DNA from: Dictyoglomota bacterium
Lineage (GTDB): Bacteria > Dictyoglomota > Dictyoglomia > Dictyoglomales > Dictyoglomaceae
Reading direction: 5' to 3'
Length of the DNA stretch: 64,000 bases
NCBI GenBank assembly: GCA_029776735.1
Contig: JAKOUL010000072.1
Span: 66,808-130,807, forward strand
Positions 39,686 through 49,200 of this stretch are shown here, piece after piece. The position numbers were made by a program, and so were the translations under genes. The notes below the pieces were generated by a model, which had not been told where the DNA came from, made no database searches, and was given only the letters and a program-made list of their open reading frames with translations. How positions within the stretch are numbered: the first letter of the stretch is position 1; every line of letters begins with the position of its first letter.

Positions 39686-39687
39686 AT

Positions 39688-40299
39688 TTGGGGAAAATTT
39701 CTATTAAGGGAGATTTAAAGGAAGGTATAAAAATTGTTGTGGATTCATCCTTGGATTGGGAGGAAGCTAAATCATTAATTATAGAAGGAATTGATAGCAG
39801 AAAGAATTTTCTTAAGGGAGTACAAGTTTTTGTAGATCTTCAGGAAAAAATTATTGATGAGGAAGAATGGAAGGATTTTCAAAAACATGTTTTTGAAAAT
39901 TATGGTATAATGCTTACAAAAGAAATAATAAGGGTAAAAGTTTCGCAGTCTCCTTCTAATATAGCGAGAGTTATTGTAGGTCCTATAAGAAGTGGGAGAA
40001 GATTAAGTTCTAAAGAGAATCTCTTGATTATAGGGGATATAAATTCAGGCGCTGAAATTTTTTGTGGCAAAAGTATATTTGTATTAGGCAAATTAAGAGG
40101 ATATGTATATGCTGGATATGAGAATAATGATAAGGCTATAATATTCGCTTTGGAACTGGAACCTGAGAGGATTCAAATAGCAAATATTGCTCTTGATAAA
40201 GATGTTATTTTAGATAAGAGTTCTTTAGGTTATTGGATTTTTATAGAGGATGGAGAAATTAAGATAAATAGATATTTAGGGGGTAAAAAAGATGGGTAA
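39688..40299 (+). CDS. minC: Septum site-determining protein MinC
   Basis: 203 residues from a TTG start two bases after PBP2. An N-terminal alpha/beta domain is followed by the C-terminal beta-helix (VGPIRSGRRLSSKENLLIIG, then DINSGAEIFCGKSIFVLGKL and RGYVYAGYENN), which binds MinD and FtsZ. It inhibits FtsZ rings away from midcell. The minCDE set directly follows the mre/PBP2 genes. Confidence 0.95.
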   Translation: MGKISIKGDLKEGIKIVVDSSLDWEEAKSLIIEGIDSRKNFLKGVQVFVDLQEKIIDEEEWKDFQKHVFENYGIMLTKEIIRVKVSQSPSNIARVIVGPIRSGRRLSSKENLLIIGDINSGAEIFCGKSIFVLGKLRGYVYAGYENNDKAIIFALELEPERIQIANIALDKDVILDKSSLGYWIFIEDGEIKINRYLGGKKDG

Positions 40300-41086
40300 G
40301 TCTCTGGTAGTTACCTCCGGAAAGGGAGGAGTAGGAAAAACTACTGTTGTAGCTAATGTTGGTACTGGGTTAGCTATGAAGGGATTGAAAGTGGTTTTAG
40401 TAGATACTGATATAGGTCTTAGAAATTTAGATCTTTTACTTGGATTAGAAAATAGAATAGTTTACAATATTATAGATGTGGTAGAAGGAAGATGTGATAT
40501 TACGCAGGCGTTGGTTAAGGATAAAAGATTTAGTAATTTATATCTTTTACCTGCTGCACAAACAAGAGAAAAAGAAGCTATTTCTACAGATCAGATGAAA
40601 GCTATTGTTGATGAGCTTAAAAAAATTTTTGATTTTGTGCTAATTGATTCTCCTGCAGGAATAGAACATGGTTTCAAAACCGCTATTTGGGGAGCTGATG
40701 AGGCTATAGTGGTTACTACTCCTGAGGTTTCCGCAGTAAGAGATGCTGATAGAGTTATAGGGCTGTTAGAAGCTAATGGGTTGAAGGATCCAAGTTTAAT
40801 TGCGAATAGAGTAAGATTTGATATGGTAAAAAATGGTGAGATGTTGAGTGTAGAGGATCTTTTGGAGATACTTTCCATAGACCTTCTGGGAATCATTCCC
40901 GAGGACGAAAATCTTATTATAAGTGTAAATAAAGGGGAACCTATTATACTCGGTGCAGACAAGTATAAATCTGGATTAGCTTTTAATCTTATTGTTAAAA
41001 AGCTTCTTGGGGAAGAGGTTTCTTGGAATGAGTTAGAGAAAACAGAAAATTTCATAGAGAAGGTTTTTAAATTTTTAAGGGGTTGA
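40292..41086 (+). CDS. minD: Septum site-determining ATPase MinD
   Basis: 264 residues. Deviant Walker A GKGGVGKTT (10-18), VDTDIGLRNLDLLLGLENR, and DSPAGIEHGF as Walker B-like region. The C-terminus (FIEKVFKFLRG) is the membrane-targeting amphipathic helix. Overlaps minC by 8 bases. Confidence 0.97.
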   Translation: MGKSLVVTSGKGGVGKTTVVANVGTGLAMKGLKVVLVDTDIGLRNLDLLLGLENRIVYNIIDVVEGRCDITQALVKDKRFSNLYLLPAAQTREKEAISTDQMKAIVDELKKIFDFVLIDSPAGIEHGFKTAIWGADEAIVVTTPEVSAVRDADRVIGLLEANGLKDPSLIANRVRFDMVKNGEMLSVEDLLEILSIDLLGIIPEDENLIISVNKGEPIILGADKYKSGLAFNLIVKKLLGEEVSWNELEKTENFIEKVFKFLRG

Positions 41087-41097
41087 TGGAGGAAAAG

Positions 41098-41346
41098 ATG
41101 TTATTAAATAGTTTTTGGGGAAAGAGGACCTCATCTAAAGATATTGCAAAAGAGAGACTTCAACTGGTTTTAGTTTATGATCGTGCCCAAATTGATCCGA
41201 GTACTGTGGATCTTCTTAAAGAAGATTTAGTTAAAACTGTATCTAAATATTTAGCTTTTGATCCTGCAAATATAAAAGTTGAATTATCTCAAGAAAATAA
41301 CACATCTATATTAAGAATAGATGTACCTTTTAAGACCAAGTCATAG
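41098..41346 (+). CDS. minE: Cell division topological specificity factor MinE
   Basis: 82 residues from ATG 41098 (GGAGG at 41088-41092, 5 bases upstream); upstream ATG 41086 and TTG 41083 are possible but the family N-terminus MLL..F fits 41098. SSKDIAKERLQLVLVYDR is the MinD-binding, oscillation-driving helix, followed by the topological specificity domain. Completes the Min oscillator. Confidence 0.9.
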   Translation: MLLNSFWGKRTSSKDIAKERLQLVLVYDRAQIDPSTVDLLKEDLVKTVSKYLAFDPANIKVELSQENNTSILRIDVPFKTKS

Positions 41347-43221
41347 ATGGACCTTCTTAGAGAATTAAGTAAAGAGCAGTTAGAAGCTGTTAAAACTGTA
41401 GATGTTCCACTTCTTATTTTGGCAGGAGCAGGGAGTGGAAAAACTCGTGTTATAACCTATAAGATAGTTTATCTTATATCCGAGAAGATATCAAAACCCG
41501 AAGAAATTTTGGCTCTTACTTTTACCAATAAAGCTGCAGGTGAGATGAAAAGAAGAATTGCCTCTCTTTTATCCGGGGAAGATGCTGAGAAAATTTGGGC
41601 AGGTACTTTCCATGGTTTTGGTTTATATCTTTTGAGAGTTTATGGGAAAAACTTTGGTTTTCTTGAGAATTTTGTGATTTATGATGAAGATGCACAAGAA
41701 GAAGTTATAAGGGAAATATTAAAAGAAGGTGGAAGAGAAGAAGACTACAATCCTAAGGATATAAAGGAAAAAATAGCAAGATTAAAAGACAAGATGTTAA
41801 CTCCTGATGAATTTTCAAAAAATGTATCAAATTCTTTTGATGAAATTGTATTAGATGTGTATAAAAGATATGAAACATCTTTAAGAAAAAATAAAGCCTT
41901 CGATTTTGCAGATATACTTATCTATGCAATTCGTTTATTAGAAGAAAATCCTGCTTTGAAGGGATATCTACAAGAAAAATTATCTTACGTGTTAGTGGAT
42001 GAGTATCAAGATACTAATAAAATCCAATATGAACTATTTAAAATTTTAGTGCAAGAAAAGCAGAAATTTTCTGTAGTAGGTGATGATGATCAGAGTATAT
42101 ACAGTTGGAGGGGTGCAGATTATCAAAATATATTCCGTTTAGAAGAGGATTTTAAAAATTTGAGAGTAGTTTTTCTTACAAAGAATTACCGTTCTACACA
42201 GCCCATTTTAGATATTGCTAACACTTTAATAGTAAATAATGATAAGAGATATAAAAAAGAATTATGGAGTGAAAAAAAGAATGGATCTACGCCAGTTCTT
42301 TTTAGAGCTATAAATGAAGAGGATGAAGCTAATTTTATAGTTAGACAAATAAAATTAGAGATTATAAGGGGGAGAAAGCCATCAGAAATAGCAGTTTTGT
42401 ATAGAACCAATAGACAATCCCGAGTTTTTGAAGAGGCTCTTATTAGATCAAATATTCCTTATAAAGTAATAGGAGGAGTAAGCTTTTTTGATAGAAAAGA
42501 AGTAAAAGATATTGTGGCATACCTGAATATTTTGCATAATCCTGACGATATAATTAGTTTAAAAAGAATAATAAATGTACCTAAACGTGGGATAGGAGAA
42601 ACCACATTTGGTTCTATCAAAAAATTATACGATAAAGGTTTGACTCTAATGCAAGCAGTAGAAGAGATATCAAAAACTAAAAAAGAAGTTAAAGAGTTTT
42701 ATGATATGTGGAAGTACTTTTTAGAGATGGAAGAGCAATTGACCATTGAGGATCTTATACTTTTGATACTGGAGAAGACAAATTATCTAAAAGATTATGA
42801 AAAACAGGGGAAAGAAATATTAGAGGTAAAAAAAGAGAATATTATGGAACTTATTGAATTTGCTCAAAAATATTCGGATAAAAAGTTAGATCTTGGGGAG
42901 TTTCTTTCTCATCTGACATTAAACAGTTCAGCAATTGAAAGTCCTTTGGAGGAAGGTGACGTCTCTCTTATAACTCTTCATAGTGTAAAAGGGTTGGAAT
43001 TTGAAGTAGTTTTCCTTGTAGGTTTGGAAGAGGGAATTCTTCCTCACTATAATGCTACTACTAAGGAGGAAATTCAAGAAGAAAGAAGACTTTGCTATGT
43101 GGGGATTACAAGAGCCAAAGAAAGGCTATTTATGTCTTACTCTAGTAAAAGATTCAATAGATATCAAGAACCATCTCGTTTTATTCAAGAAATGTCGCAT
43201 CTTTTAAGTATAAAAAAGTAA
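41347..43221 (+). CDS. pcrA: UvrD/PcrA-like superfamily 1 DNA helicase
   Basis: 3'-5' helicase for repair and replication. 624 residues. Walker A LAGAGSGKTRVI (near 28-39), TFTNKAAGEM, VLVDEYQDTNKIQ (motif II), DDDQSIYSWRGAD (motif III), and CYVGITRAKERLF (motif VI). It ends about 100 residues earlier than typical PcrA/UvrD, losing the C-terminal tail that contacts RNA polymerase. It starts right after the minE stop, with no clear ribosome binding site. Confidence 0.95.
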   Translation: MDLLRELSKEQLEAVKTVDVPLLILAGAGSGKTRVITYKIVYLISEKISKPEEILALTFTNKAAGEMKRRIASLLSGEDAEKIWAGTFHGFGLYLLRVYGKNFGFLENFVIYDEDAQEEVIREILKEGGREEDYNPKDIKEKIARLKDKMLTPDEFSKNVSNSFDEIVLDVYKRYETSLRKNKAFDFADILIYAIRLLEENPALKGYLQEKLSYVLVDEYQDTNKIQYELFKILVQEKQKFSVVGDDDQSIYSWRGADYQNIFRLEEDFKNLRVVFLTKNYRSTQPILDIANTLIVNNDKRYKKELWSEKKNGSTPVLFRAINEEDEANFIVRQIKLEIIRGRKPSEIAVLYRTNRQSRVFEEALIRSNIPYKVIGGVSFFDRKEVKDIVAYLNILHNPDDIISLKRIINVPKRGIGETTFGSIKKLYDKGLTLMQAVEEISKTKKEVKEFYDMWKYFLEMEEQLTIEDLILLILEKTNYLKDYEKQGKEILEVKKENIMELIEFAQKYSDKKLDLGEFLSHLTLNSSAIESPLEEGDVSLITLHSVKGLEFEVVFLVGLEEGILPHYNATTKEEIQEERRLCYVGITRAKERLFMSYSSKRFNRYQEPSRFIQEMSHLLSIKK

Positions 43222-43229
43222 AGAGTTTA

Positions 43230-43238
43230 TGGTATAAT
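43230..43238 (+). promoter_or_regulatory. Extended -10 promoter of the tRNA-Pro pair
   Basis: TGGTATAAT, an extended -10 element, 14 bases before the first tRNA-Pro. No clear -35 box. Confidence 0.6.
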
Positions 43239-43251
43239 ATTCTCTGCAGGT

Positions 43252-43326
43252 CGGGGCGTAGCGCAGGGGTAGCGCGTCCGTTTGGGGTGCGGAAGGTCGC
43301 TGGTTCAAGTCCAGTCGCCCCGACCA
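43252..43326 (+). tRNA. tRNA-Pro (GGG)
   Basis: Acceptor CGGGGCG pairs with CGCCCCG, followed by A and encoded CCA; D stem GCGC/GCGC; anticodon stem TCCGT/GCGGA with loop TTGGGGT, anticodon GGG; T arm GCTGG TTCAAGT CCAGT. Confidence 0.96.
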
Positions 43327-43340
43327 CTAATTTAAAGGTG

Positions 43341-43417
43341 CGGGGCGTAGCGCAGTTGGCTAGCGCGCCTGCTTCGGGAGTAGGAGGTCGCTGGTTCAAG
43401 TCCAGTCGCCCCGACCA
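43341..43417 (+). tRNA. tRNA-Pro (CGG)
   Basis: Same acceptor and T arm as the gene 14 bases upstream, anticodon stem CCTGC/GTAGG with loop TTCGGGA, anticodon CGG, encoded CCA. It differs from its neighbour mainly in the D loop and anticodon arm, so the pair arose by duplication. Confidence 0.96.
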
Positions 43418-43431
43418 TTAATTTAAGTTCT

Positions 43432-43710
43432 ATGAATATGAAAAAGCATGTTCATATATTTATTTCAGGTTTGGTGCAAGGTGTTGGTTTTAGGTATTTT
43501 GCTTATAAATGGGCAAAAAAGTTTGGTATTAATGGATATGTTAGAAATCTTTCTGATGGAAGAGTTGAGATAGAAGCAGAAGGAGAGGAAGAATTTCTTG
43601 AAGATTTTTTGGATAAACTGAAGCAAGGACCTTTAGGTGCAATTGTAGAGAATGTTGAAGTTGTTGATAGTAATGTATTAAGGGAATATTTTGATTTTGA
43701 GATAAGGTGA
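43432..43710 (+). CDS. acyP: Acylphosphatase
   Basis: 92 residues; hydrolyses acyl phosphates such as carbamoyl phosphate. GLVQGVGFRYFAYKWA with the catalytic Arg (about 15-30) and GYVRNLSDGRVEI with the catalytic Asn (about 36-48) are present. Start at ATG 43432 or the in-frame ATG 43438. Confidence 0.95.
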   Translation: MNMKKHVHIFISGLVQGVGFRYFAYKWAKKFGINGYVRNLSDGRVEIEAEGEEEFLEDFLDKLKQGPLGAIVENVEVVDSNVLREYFDFEIR

Positions 43711-43716
43711 GATATT

Positions 43717-44568
43717 ATGGAGTATCGTTGGTTTGTAGATCAAGTAGTTGAAGATCAGATGCATTGCTATGCTATAAAAAAAGTGCTTGTGGATATAGTA
43801 ACACCTTATCAAAAAGTTCAAATTATTGAGAATGAAACTTTTGGAAAGTGTCTTATAATTGACGGGAAGATACAATCTGCAGAAAAAGATGAGTATATTT
43901 ATCATGAATCCCTAATTCATCCTGCTCTAATCTTGCATAATAACCCTAAAAAGGTTTTAGTTATTGGGGCTGGAGAAGGAGCTTCTCTTAGAGAGCTTCT
44001 AAAATATGAGGGTGTTGAAATTACAGCTATAGAAATAGATCCAGAAGTAGTTTATTTTTCTGAAAAATATCTTTGGGATTGGCATAAAGGTGCTTTTGGA
44101 GATCCAAGAGTAAACCTTGTTTATCAAGATGGATGGGACTATATTAAAAATTGTAGAGATCAGTATGATGTAATTATATTAGACCTTCCAGAGCCATATC
44201 CTAATACGCCTGCGTATCGTTTATATTTATCTGATTTTTATAAAATGGTATGGGAAGTTCTTGGAGAGGATGGGATTCTTGTGTCGCAAGCAGATACTAC
44301 TCAATTAGGACAAGAGCATAGACATTTTTGGATCAGAGATAATTTAAAACAGGTCTTTACAAATACTTATTCTTATCAAACCGTTATTCCTTCTTTTGAT
44401 AGTAATTGGGGTTTTCTTATCGCTGGAAAAGGTGATTTAAATCCTTTTCTTAGTAAAGAAGAACTTAATAATCGCATAAAAACAAGGATAAAAAAAGAAT
44501 TAAAATTTTATGATACTGAATCTCATCTTTCTCTCTTTTATCTTCCTAAATATTTGAGAAATAGCTAA
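43717..44568 (+). CDS. speE: Polyamine aminopropyltransferase (spermidine synthase family)
   Basis: 283 residues; moves aminopropyl from decarboxylated SAM to an amine. VLVIGAGEGASLRELLKY (about 88-105) is the nucleotide loop, IEIDPEVVYFSEKYL and VIILDLPEPYPNTPAYRLY follow, with the catalytic Asp in DLPEP. Segments DWHKGAFGDPR and GAGEGASLRE resemble the Thermus agmatine/triamine aminopropyltransferase more than E. coli SpeE. It likely works with speD and speB at 25.3-26.6 kb. Confidence 0.9.
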   Translation: MEYRWFVDQVVEDQMHCYAIKKVLVDIVTPYQKVQIIENETFGKCLIIDGKIQSAEKDEYIYHESLIHPALILHNNPKKVLVIGAGEGASLRELLKYEGVEITAIEIDPEVVYFSEKYLWDWHKGAFGDPRVNLVYQDGWDYIKNCRDQYDVIILDLPEPYPNTPAYRLYLSDFYKMVWEVLGEDGILVSQADTTQLGQEHRHFWIRDNLKQVFTNTYSYQTVIPSFDSNWGFLIAGKGDLNPFLSKEELNNRIKTRIKKELKFYDTESHLSLFYLPKYLRNS

Positions 44569-44570
44569 GT

Positions 44571-45236
44571 TTGAGTTTGAATATTTTTGATTCTCAGGAA
44601 TATATGGAAAAAAATAAAAGACTTGTAAATCTTTTACAAGCACAAGGGATAACATCCCCTAAGGTTTTAAATGCTATCTTAAAAATCCCTCGACACCTTT
44701 TTGTACCTCCAGAGTATTTAGATTTTGCATACGAAGACGAAGCTTTACCTATTGGATATGGTCAAACTATTTCTCAACCTTATATTGTAGCTCTTATGAC
44801 TGAGTCTTTAGATCTTTCTGGAGAAGAAAAAGTACTTGAAATTGGGACTGGTTCAGGATATCAAACTGCTATTTTAGCAGAGCTTTCTAAAGAGGTTTAT
44901 ACTGTAGAAAGGCTAAAGGAACTTTCTGAAAAAGCTCAAAAAATTCTTAAACTTTTAGGGTATACTAATATACATTTTAAAGTGGGAGATGGTACTTTAG
45001 GTTGGAGAGAATATGCTCCCTACGATAGGATTATAGTAACGGCTGGCTCTTTAGATATTCCACAACCTTTAGAAGAACAAATGGTAGAAGATGGAATTAT
45101 GGTTATCCCTTTAGGAAATAAGGATTTTCAGTATCTCTACAAAATAAAAAAGGATAAGGGAGATATAATAAAAGAAAATTTAGGAGGAGTCAGATTTGTA
45201 ACTTTGAAAGGAGAGTTTGGCTGGAAAGATGAATAA
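44571..45236 (+). CDS. pcm: Protein-L-isoaspartate O-methyltransferase
   Basis: 221 residues, TTG start two bases after speE. Repairs isoaspartyl damage, a frequent lesion at high temperature. IPRHLFVPPEY, GQTISQPYIVALMTESL and SAM loop VLEIGTGSGYQTAILA are the family signatures. Confidence 0.95.
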   Translation: MSLNIFDSQEYMEKNKRLVNLLQAQGITSPKVLNAILKIPRHLFVPPEYLDFAYEDEALPIGYGQTISQPYIVALMTESLDLSGEEKVLEIGTGSGYQTAILAELSKEVYTVERLKELSEKAQKILKLLGYTNIHFKVGDGTLGWREYAPYDRIIVTAGSLDIPQPLEEQMVEDGIMVIPLGNKDFQYLYKIKKDKGDIIKENLGGVRFVTLKGEFGWKDE

Positions 45237-45849
45237 ATTAGAAGAGCTTCAACAACTTTCAAAAGAAGCAGAGATATGTAACAAATGTCCTCTCTGGAAG
45301 CTGAGAACAAATGTAGTATTTGGAGAAGGTAATGCAGATACAAAGTTAATGTTTATTGGGGAAGCACCAGGATATCACGAAGATCAACAAGGAAAGCCAT
45401 TTGTAGGTGCAGCTGGAAAATTATTAACAGAACTAATTGACTCCCTGGGATTTAAAAGGGAAGAGGTATATATTACTAATGTGCTTAAATGTAGACCTCC
45501 TGATAATAGAGATCCTTTGCCTGAAGAAGTTTCAGCTTGCAGTTATTTTTTGAAAAAGCAGATTGAGATAATAGACCCTAAGATCTTATGTGCCTTGGGA
45601 CGAAATGCAGCTTTCTCTTTATTAAACCATTCTGTAAATATGTCTACGTCTCATGGTAAGGTTTATCAGTTAGATGGTAGATTAATGTTTGTTACCTACC
45701 ATCCTGCAGCTGCTTTGTATCATGGGAAACTTTTGGAAAATATAAAGAAAGATTTCTTAGAATTGAAAAAAGTTTATGAGACCAAACTTTTGGAAGATGA
45801 GAAAGAAAATTTAGATAAAAAAGAACAAGAGCAACTTTCTTTTTGGTAG
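45229..45849 (+). CDS. udgA: Family 4 uracil-DNA glycosylase (Fe-S)
   Basis: Removes uracil from DNA, typical of thermophiles. 206 residues from ATG 45229. Cysteines CNKCPLW and later LKCRPPDNRDP with VSAC form the 4Fe-4S site. Catalytic motif GEAPGYHEDQQGKPFVG, C-terminal YHPAAALYHGK. The start overlaps pcm by 8 bases; TTG 45217 is possible. Confidence 0.95.
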   Translation: MNKLEELQQLSKEAEICNKCPLWKLRTNVVFGEGNADTKLMFIGEAPGYHEDQQGKPFVGAAGKLLTELIDSLGFKREEVYITNVLKCRPPDNRDPLPEEVSACSYFLKKQIEIIDPKILCALGRNAAFSLLNHSVNMSTSHGKVYQLDGRLMFVTYHPAAALYHGKLLENIKKDFLELKKVYETKLLEDEKENLDKKEQEQLSFW

Positions 45850-45880
45850 CGAAATAATATTAAAAAGGAGGTTAATAGGT

Positions 45881-46180
45881 ATGGAGAAGGATGCAATTTT
45901 AAAAGGTCTTGATGGTTTTTCTAAATTGGCAAAACAGGATATGTTAATGAGTGTTCATACGGAAAATCCAGAATATTGGGAAAAAAATGCAAGAGCTCGT
46001 CATGATAAGTATAAGGAGCTTTATAAATTAGTAGAAGAAGAAGGAGTGGATAAAGCTTTAGAAAAAGCTGTAGAGGAGTATAAAACGTTGAGAGACGAAA
46101 CATCTCCTGTCTCTCGTGGCAAAAAAAGAGCATTGGAAAGCTTTTTTGTACTTATAGGAATAGAGCCTTCTCAATTATAA
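45881..46180 (+). CDS. Small helical protein of unknown function
   Basis: 99 residues behind a strong AAGGAGG, so it is probably translated well. The protein is charged and mainly helical, with no cysteine and no membrane segment; residues 32-75 are rich in Lys/Glu and could form a coiled coil. I do not recognise the family. It stands between the UDG gene and dnaE, in the same direction, perhaps in the repair/replication group. Confidence 0.75.
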   Translation: MEKDAILKGLDGFSKLAKQDMLMSVHTENPEYWEKNARARHDKYKELYKLVEEEGVDKALEKAVEEYKTLRDETSPVSRGKKRALESFFVLIGIEPSQL

Positions 46181-46224
46181 CTTAGAAAGTAAGTTTTAAA
46201 AATTAAAAACCATGGGTGATAAGC

Positions 46225-49200
46225 ATGGAGTTTGTACATCTTCATGTGCATTCTGAGTTTAGTTTATTAGATGGTGCATGTCAAATTAATGAACTTATAG
46301 AACAGGCAAAAAATTCTCAAATGCCTGCTATAGCTCTTACAGATCATGGAGTTATGTATGGTGTTATAGATTTTTATAAGGCTGCGAAAGGAAAGGGAAT
46401 AAAACCTATAATAGGATGTGAGGTATATATTACTCCTTCATCCAGGTTTGAAAAAAAAGGACAAAGAACTGATCTTTTTCATCTTATTCTCTTAGCAAAA
46501 GATTTTGAAGGTTATAAAAATCTTATTAAGTTAGTGAGTCTTTCCTTCATTGAAGGATTTTATTATAAACCTCGTGTTGATAAAGATCTCTTAAAAAAAT
46601 ACTCAAAAGGACTTATAGCATTAACAAGTTGTTTGGCAGGTGAGGTGCCTTTATACATATTGCAGAAGAATATAGAAAAGGCAACAAAAGCTATAAAAGA
46701 ATATCTTGATATTTTTGGTGAAGATTTCTATTTAGAACTTCAAGATAATGGTTTACAGGAACAGAAAATTGTAAATAAAGAACTTATTGAACTATCCAAA
46801 AAGCTTGGAGTACCATTGGTAGCAACAAATGATGTACATTATCTTAAAAAAGAAGATGCAGAAATTCATGATGTTCTATTGTGTATTCAAACAGGCTCAA
46901 AAATTCATGAGAAAAATAGGTTAAGGTTTGAAACTAATGAGTTTTACTTTAGATCTGCAGAAGAGATGGAAAACTTGTTTTCTTATGTTCCTGAGGCATT
47001 AGAGAATACATTAAAAGTTGCTGATAAGTGTAATGTAGAGCTTCCATTAAATAACATAGTCCTCCCAACCTTTGAAGTTCCAGAAGGTGAGACATTAGAT
47101 TCTTATTTTGAGAAACTTTGTTGGGAAGGTGCAAAGAAAAGATTTGGAGAGAATCTCTCTACTGAAGTTAAAGAAAGATTAGAATATGAAATCTCTGTGA
47201 TTAAGCAGATGGGATTTTCTGGATATTTCCTTATAGTTCAAGATTTTGTTAACTATGCTAAAAGAAACGATATCCCTGTAGGACCTGGAAGAGGATCAGC
47301 TGCAGGATCTCTGGTTTCATATGTCCTAAGTATAACTGATATTGAACCTATGCGATGGGGATTAATTTTTGAGCGTTTTTTAAATCCTGAAAGGATTACA
47401 ATGCCAGATATAGATATTGATTTTTGCTTTGAAAGAAGAGAAGAGGTTATAAAATATGTGAGAGAAAAATATGGGAGTGATCATGTAGCTCAGATTATTA
47501 CCTTTGGTACTATGGCAGCAAGAGCTGCTATAAGAGATGTAGGAAGGGTTTTGGATATACCTTATGGCGAAGTAGATAGACTTGCAAAACTTATTCCTCC
47601 TAATGCTAGTATTGAAGAGGCGATACAAAACTCTTCTGAACTTCAGAATCTTTTAAATACAAACCCTCAAGCAAAAAGAATAATTGAGACTGCAAAGAGA
47701 ATTGAGGGATATGCCAGGCATGCTTCTATCCATGCTGCTGGAATAGTTATTTCAAAGGAGCCCCTCATGGAGTATGTACCTCTTCAAGTAATGAATGGAA
47801 ATGAAGTAGTAACTCAATTAACTATGACGGATCTTGAAGAGCTTGGACTTTTAAAAATGGATTTTTTAGGACTTCGGACATTAACAGTTATATATGATAC
47901 GTTACAAAATATTAAAGAGAAATATGGAATAGAACTTGATATTAATAATATTTCATTGGACGATCCTAAAGTCTATGAATTACTACAAAAAGCTGAAACT
48001 ATAGGGGTATTTCAGCTTGAAAGTAGAGGAATGAGAAACTTATTGAGAGACACAAAAGTAGAGAAATTTGAGGATCTGATTGCAGTATTAGCTCTTTATA
48101 GACCTGGACCTTTGGGAAGATTAGAAAGCTATATAAAAAGGAAAAGAGGAGAAGAGCAGGTAACATATCTACATCCTTCTTTGGAGCCTATTCTTGCTGA
48201 AACTTATGGAGTTATTATCTATCAGGAACAGGTAATGGAGATTGCACATAGTCTTGCAGGTTTTACTCTTGGACAGGCAGATGTCTTAAGGAGAGCAATG
48301 GGAAAGAAAAAACCTGAAGTTATGGAAGAGCAGAGAGAAATATTTATAAAAGGCGCAAAGGGGAGAGGTATTCCTGAAGAAGTTGCAAAAGAGATATTTG
48401 AAGACATGGCAAAGTTTGCTGAATATGGATTTAACAAATCTCATAGTGCAGCATATGCCTTTATCTCTTATCAGACTGCTTTTTTAAAAGCTTATTATCC
48501 TAAGGAATTTATGGCTGCTATCCTTACAAGTGTTAAAACCAATAATGATAAGGTAAGTAAATATATAGCAGAAGCCAAGAGAATGGGAATAAAGATTCTT
48601 CCTCCTGATGTTAATGAAAGTATGGTTGATTTTACAGTGACTCCTCAGGGTATAAGATTTGGTATTTCGGCAATAAAGAATGTAGGGGAAAGTGTAGCAG
48701 AGGCTATTGTGGAAGAACGGGAAAAAGGCAATTTTAATTCCATATTTGATTTTATAAGGAGAGTAAATTCAAAAGTAATAAATCGGAGAGTAATAGAAAG
48801 CTTAATTAAAAGCGGTGCTTTTGATAGTTTTAGACTTTCTCGGAGGACTCTCCTTCAGAATATAGACAAGCTTTTGGATTCTGTACAAATTTATAAAAAA
48901 AATCATATAGCACAAGCCTCTCTTTTAGACTTGGTAGAAGTAAATGAAGAACAATGGATAGAAAAATTTCCAGAATTTTCTATCAGTGAAATTTTAGAGA
49001 TGGAGAAAGAGATGCTTGGCTTTTATGTATCGTATGATCCCCAGGAAGATTTAAGAAAAATTTCTCAAAAATTATTTGAAGTAACGATAGACGATCTCTT
49101 TGATGTAGGATCCGGTTCGGTGATTACAATTCCAGGAATTTTGAAAAATTTAAGAGAGGTAATAGATAAGAAAAATCAGAAGATGCTTTTTGCAACCTTA

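Noticed and set aside
40591..41055. 154-codon minus-strand frame inside minD
   Set aside because: Shadow of a strongly conserved gene, no ribosome binding site or family resemblance.
43181..43399. Minus-strand open frame over the tRNA-Pro pair
   Set aside because: Covers two tRNA genes and the end of the helicase; no independent support.
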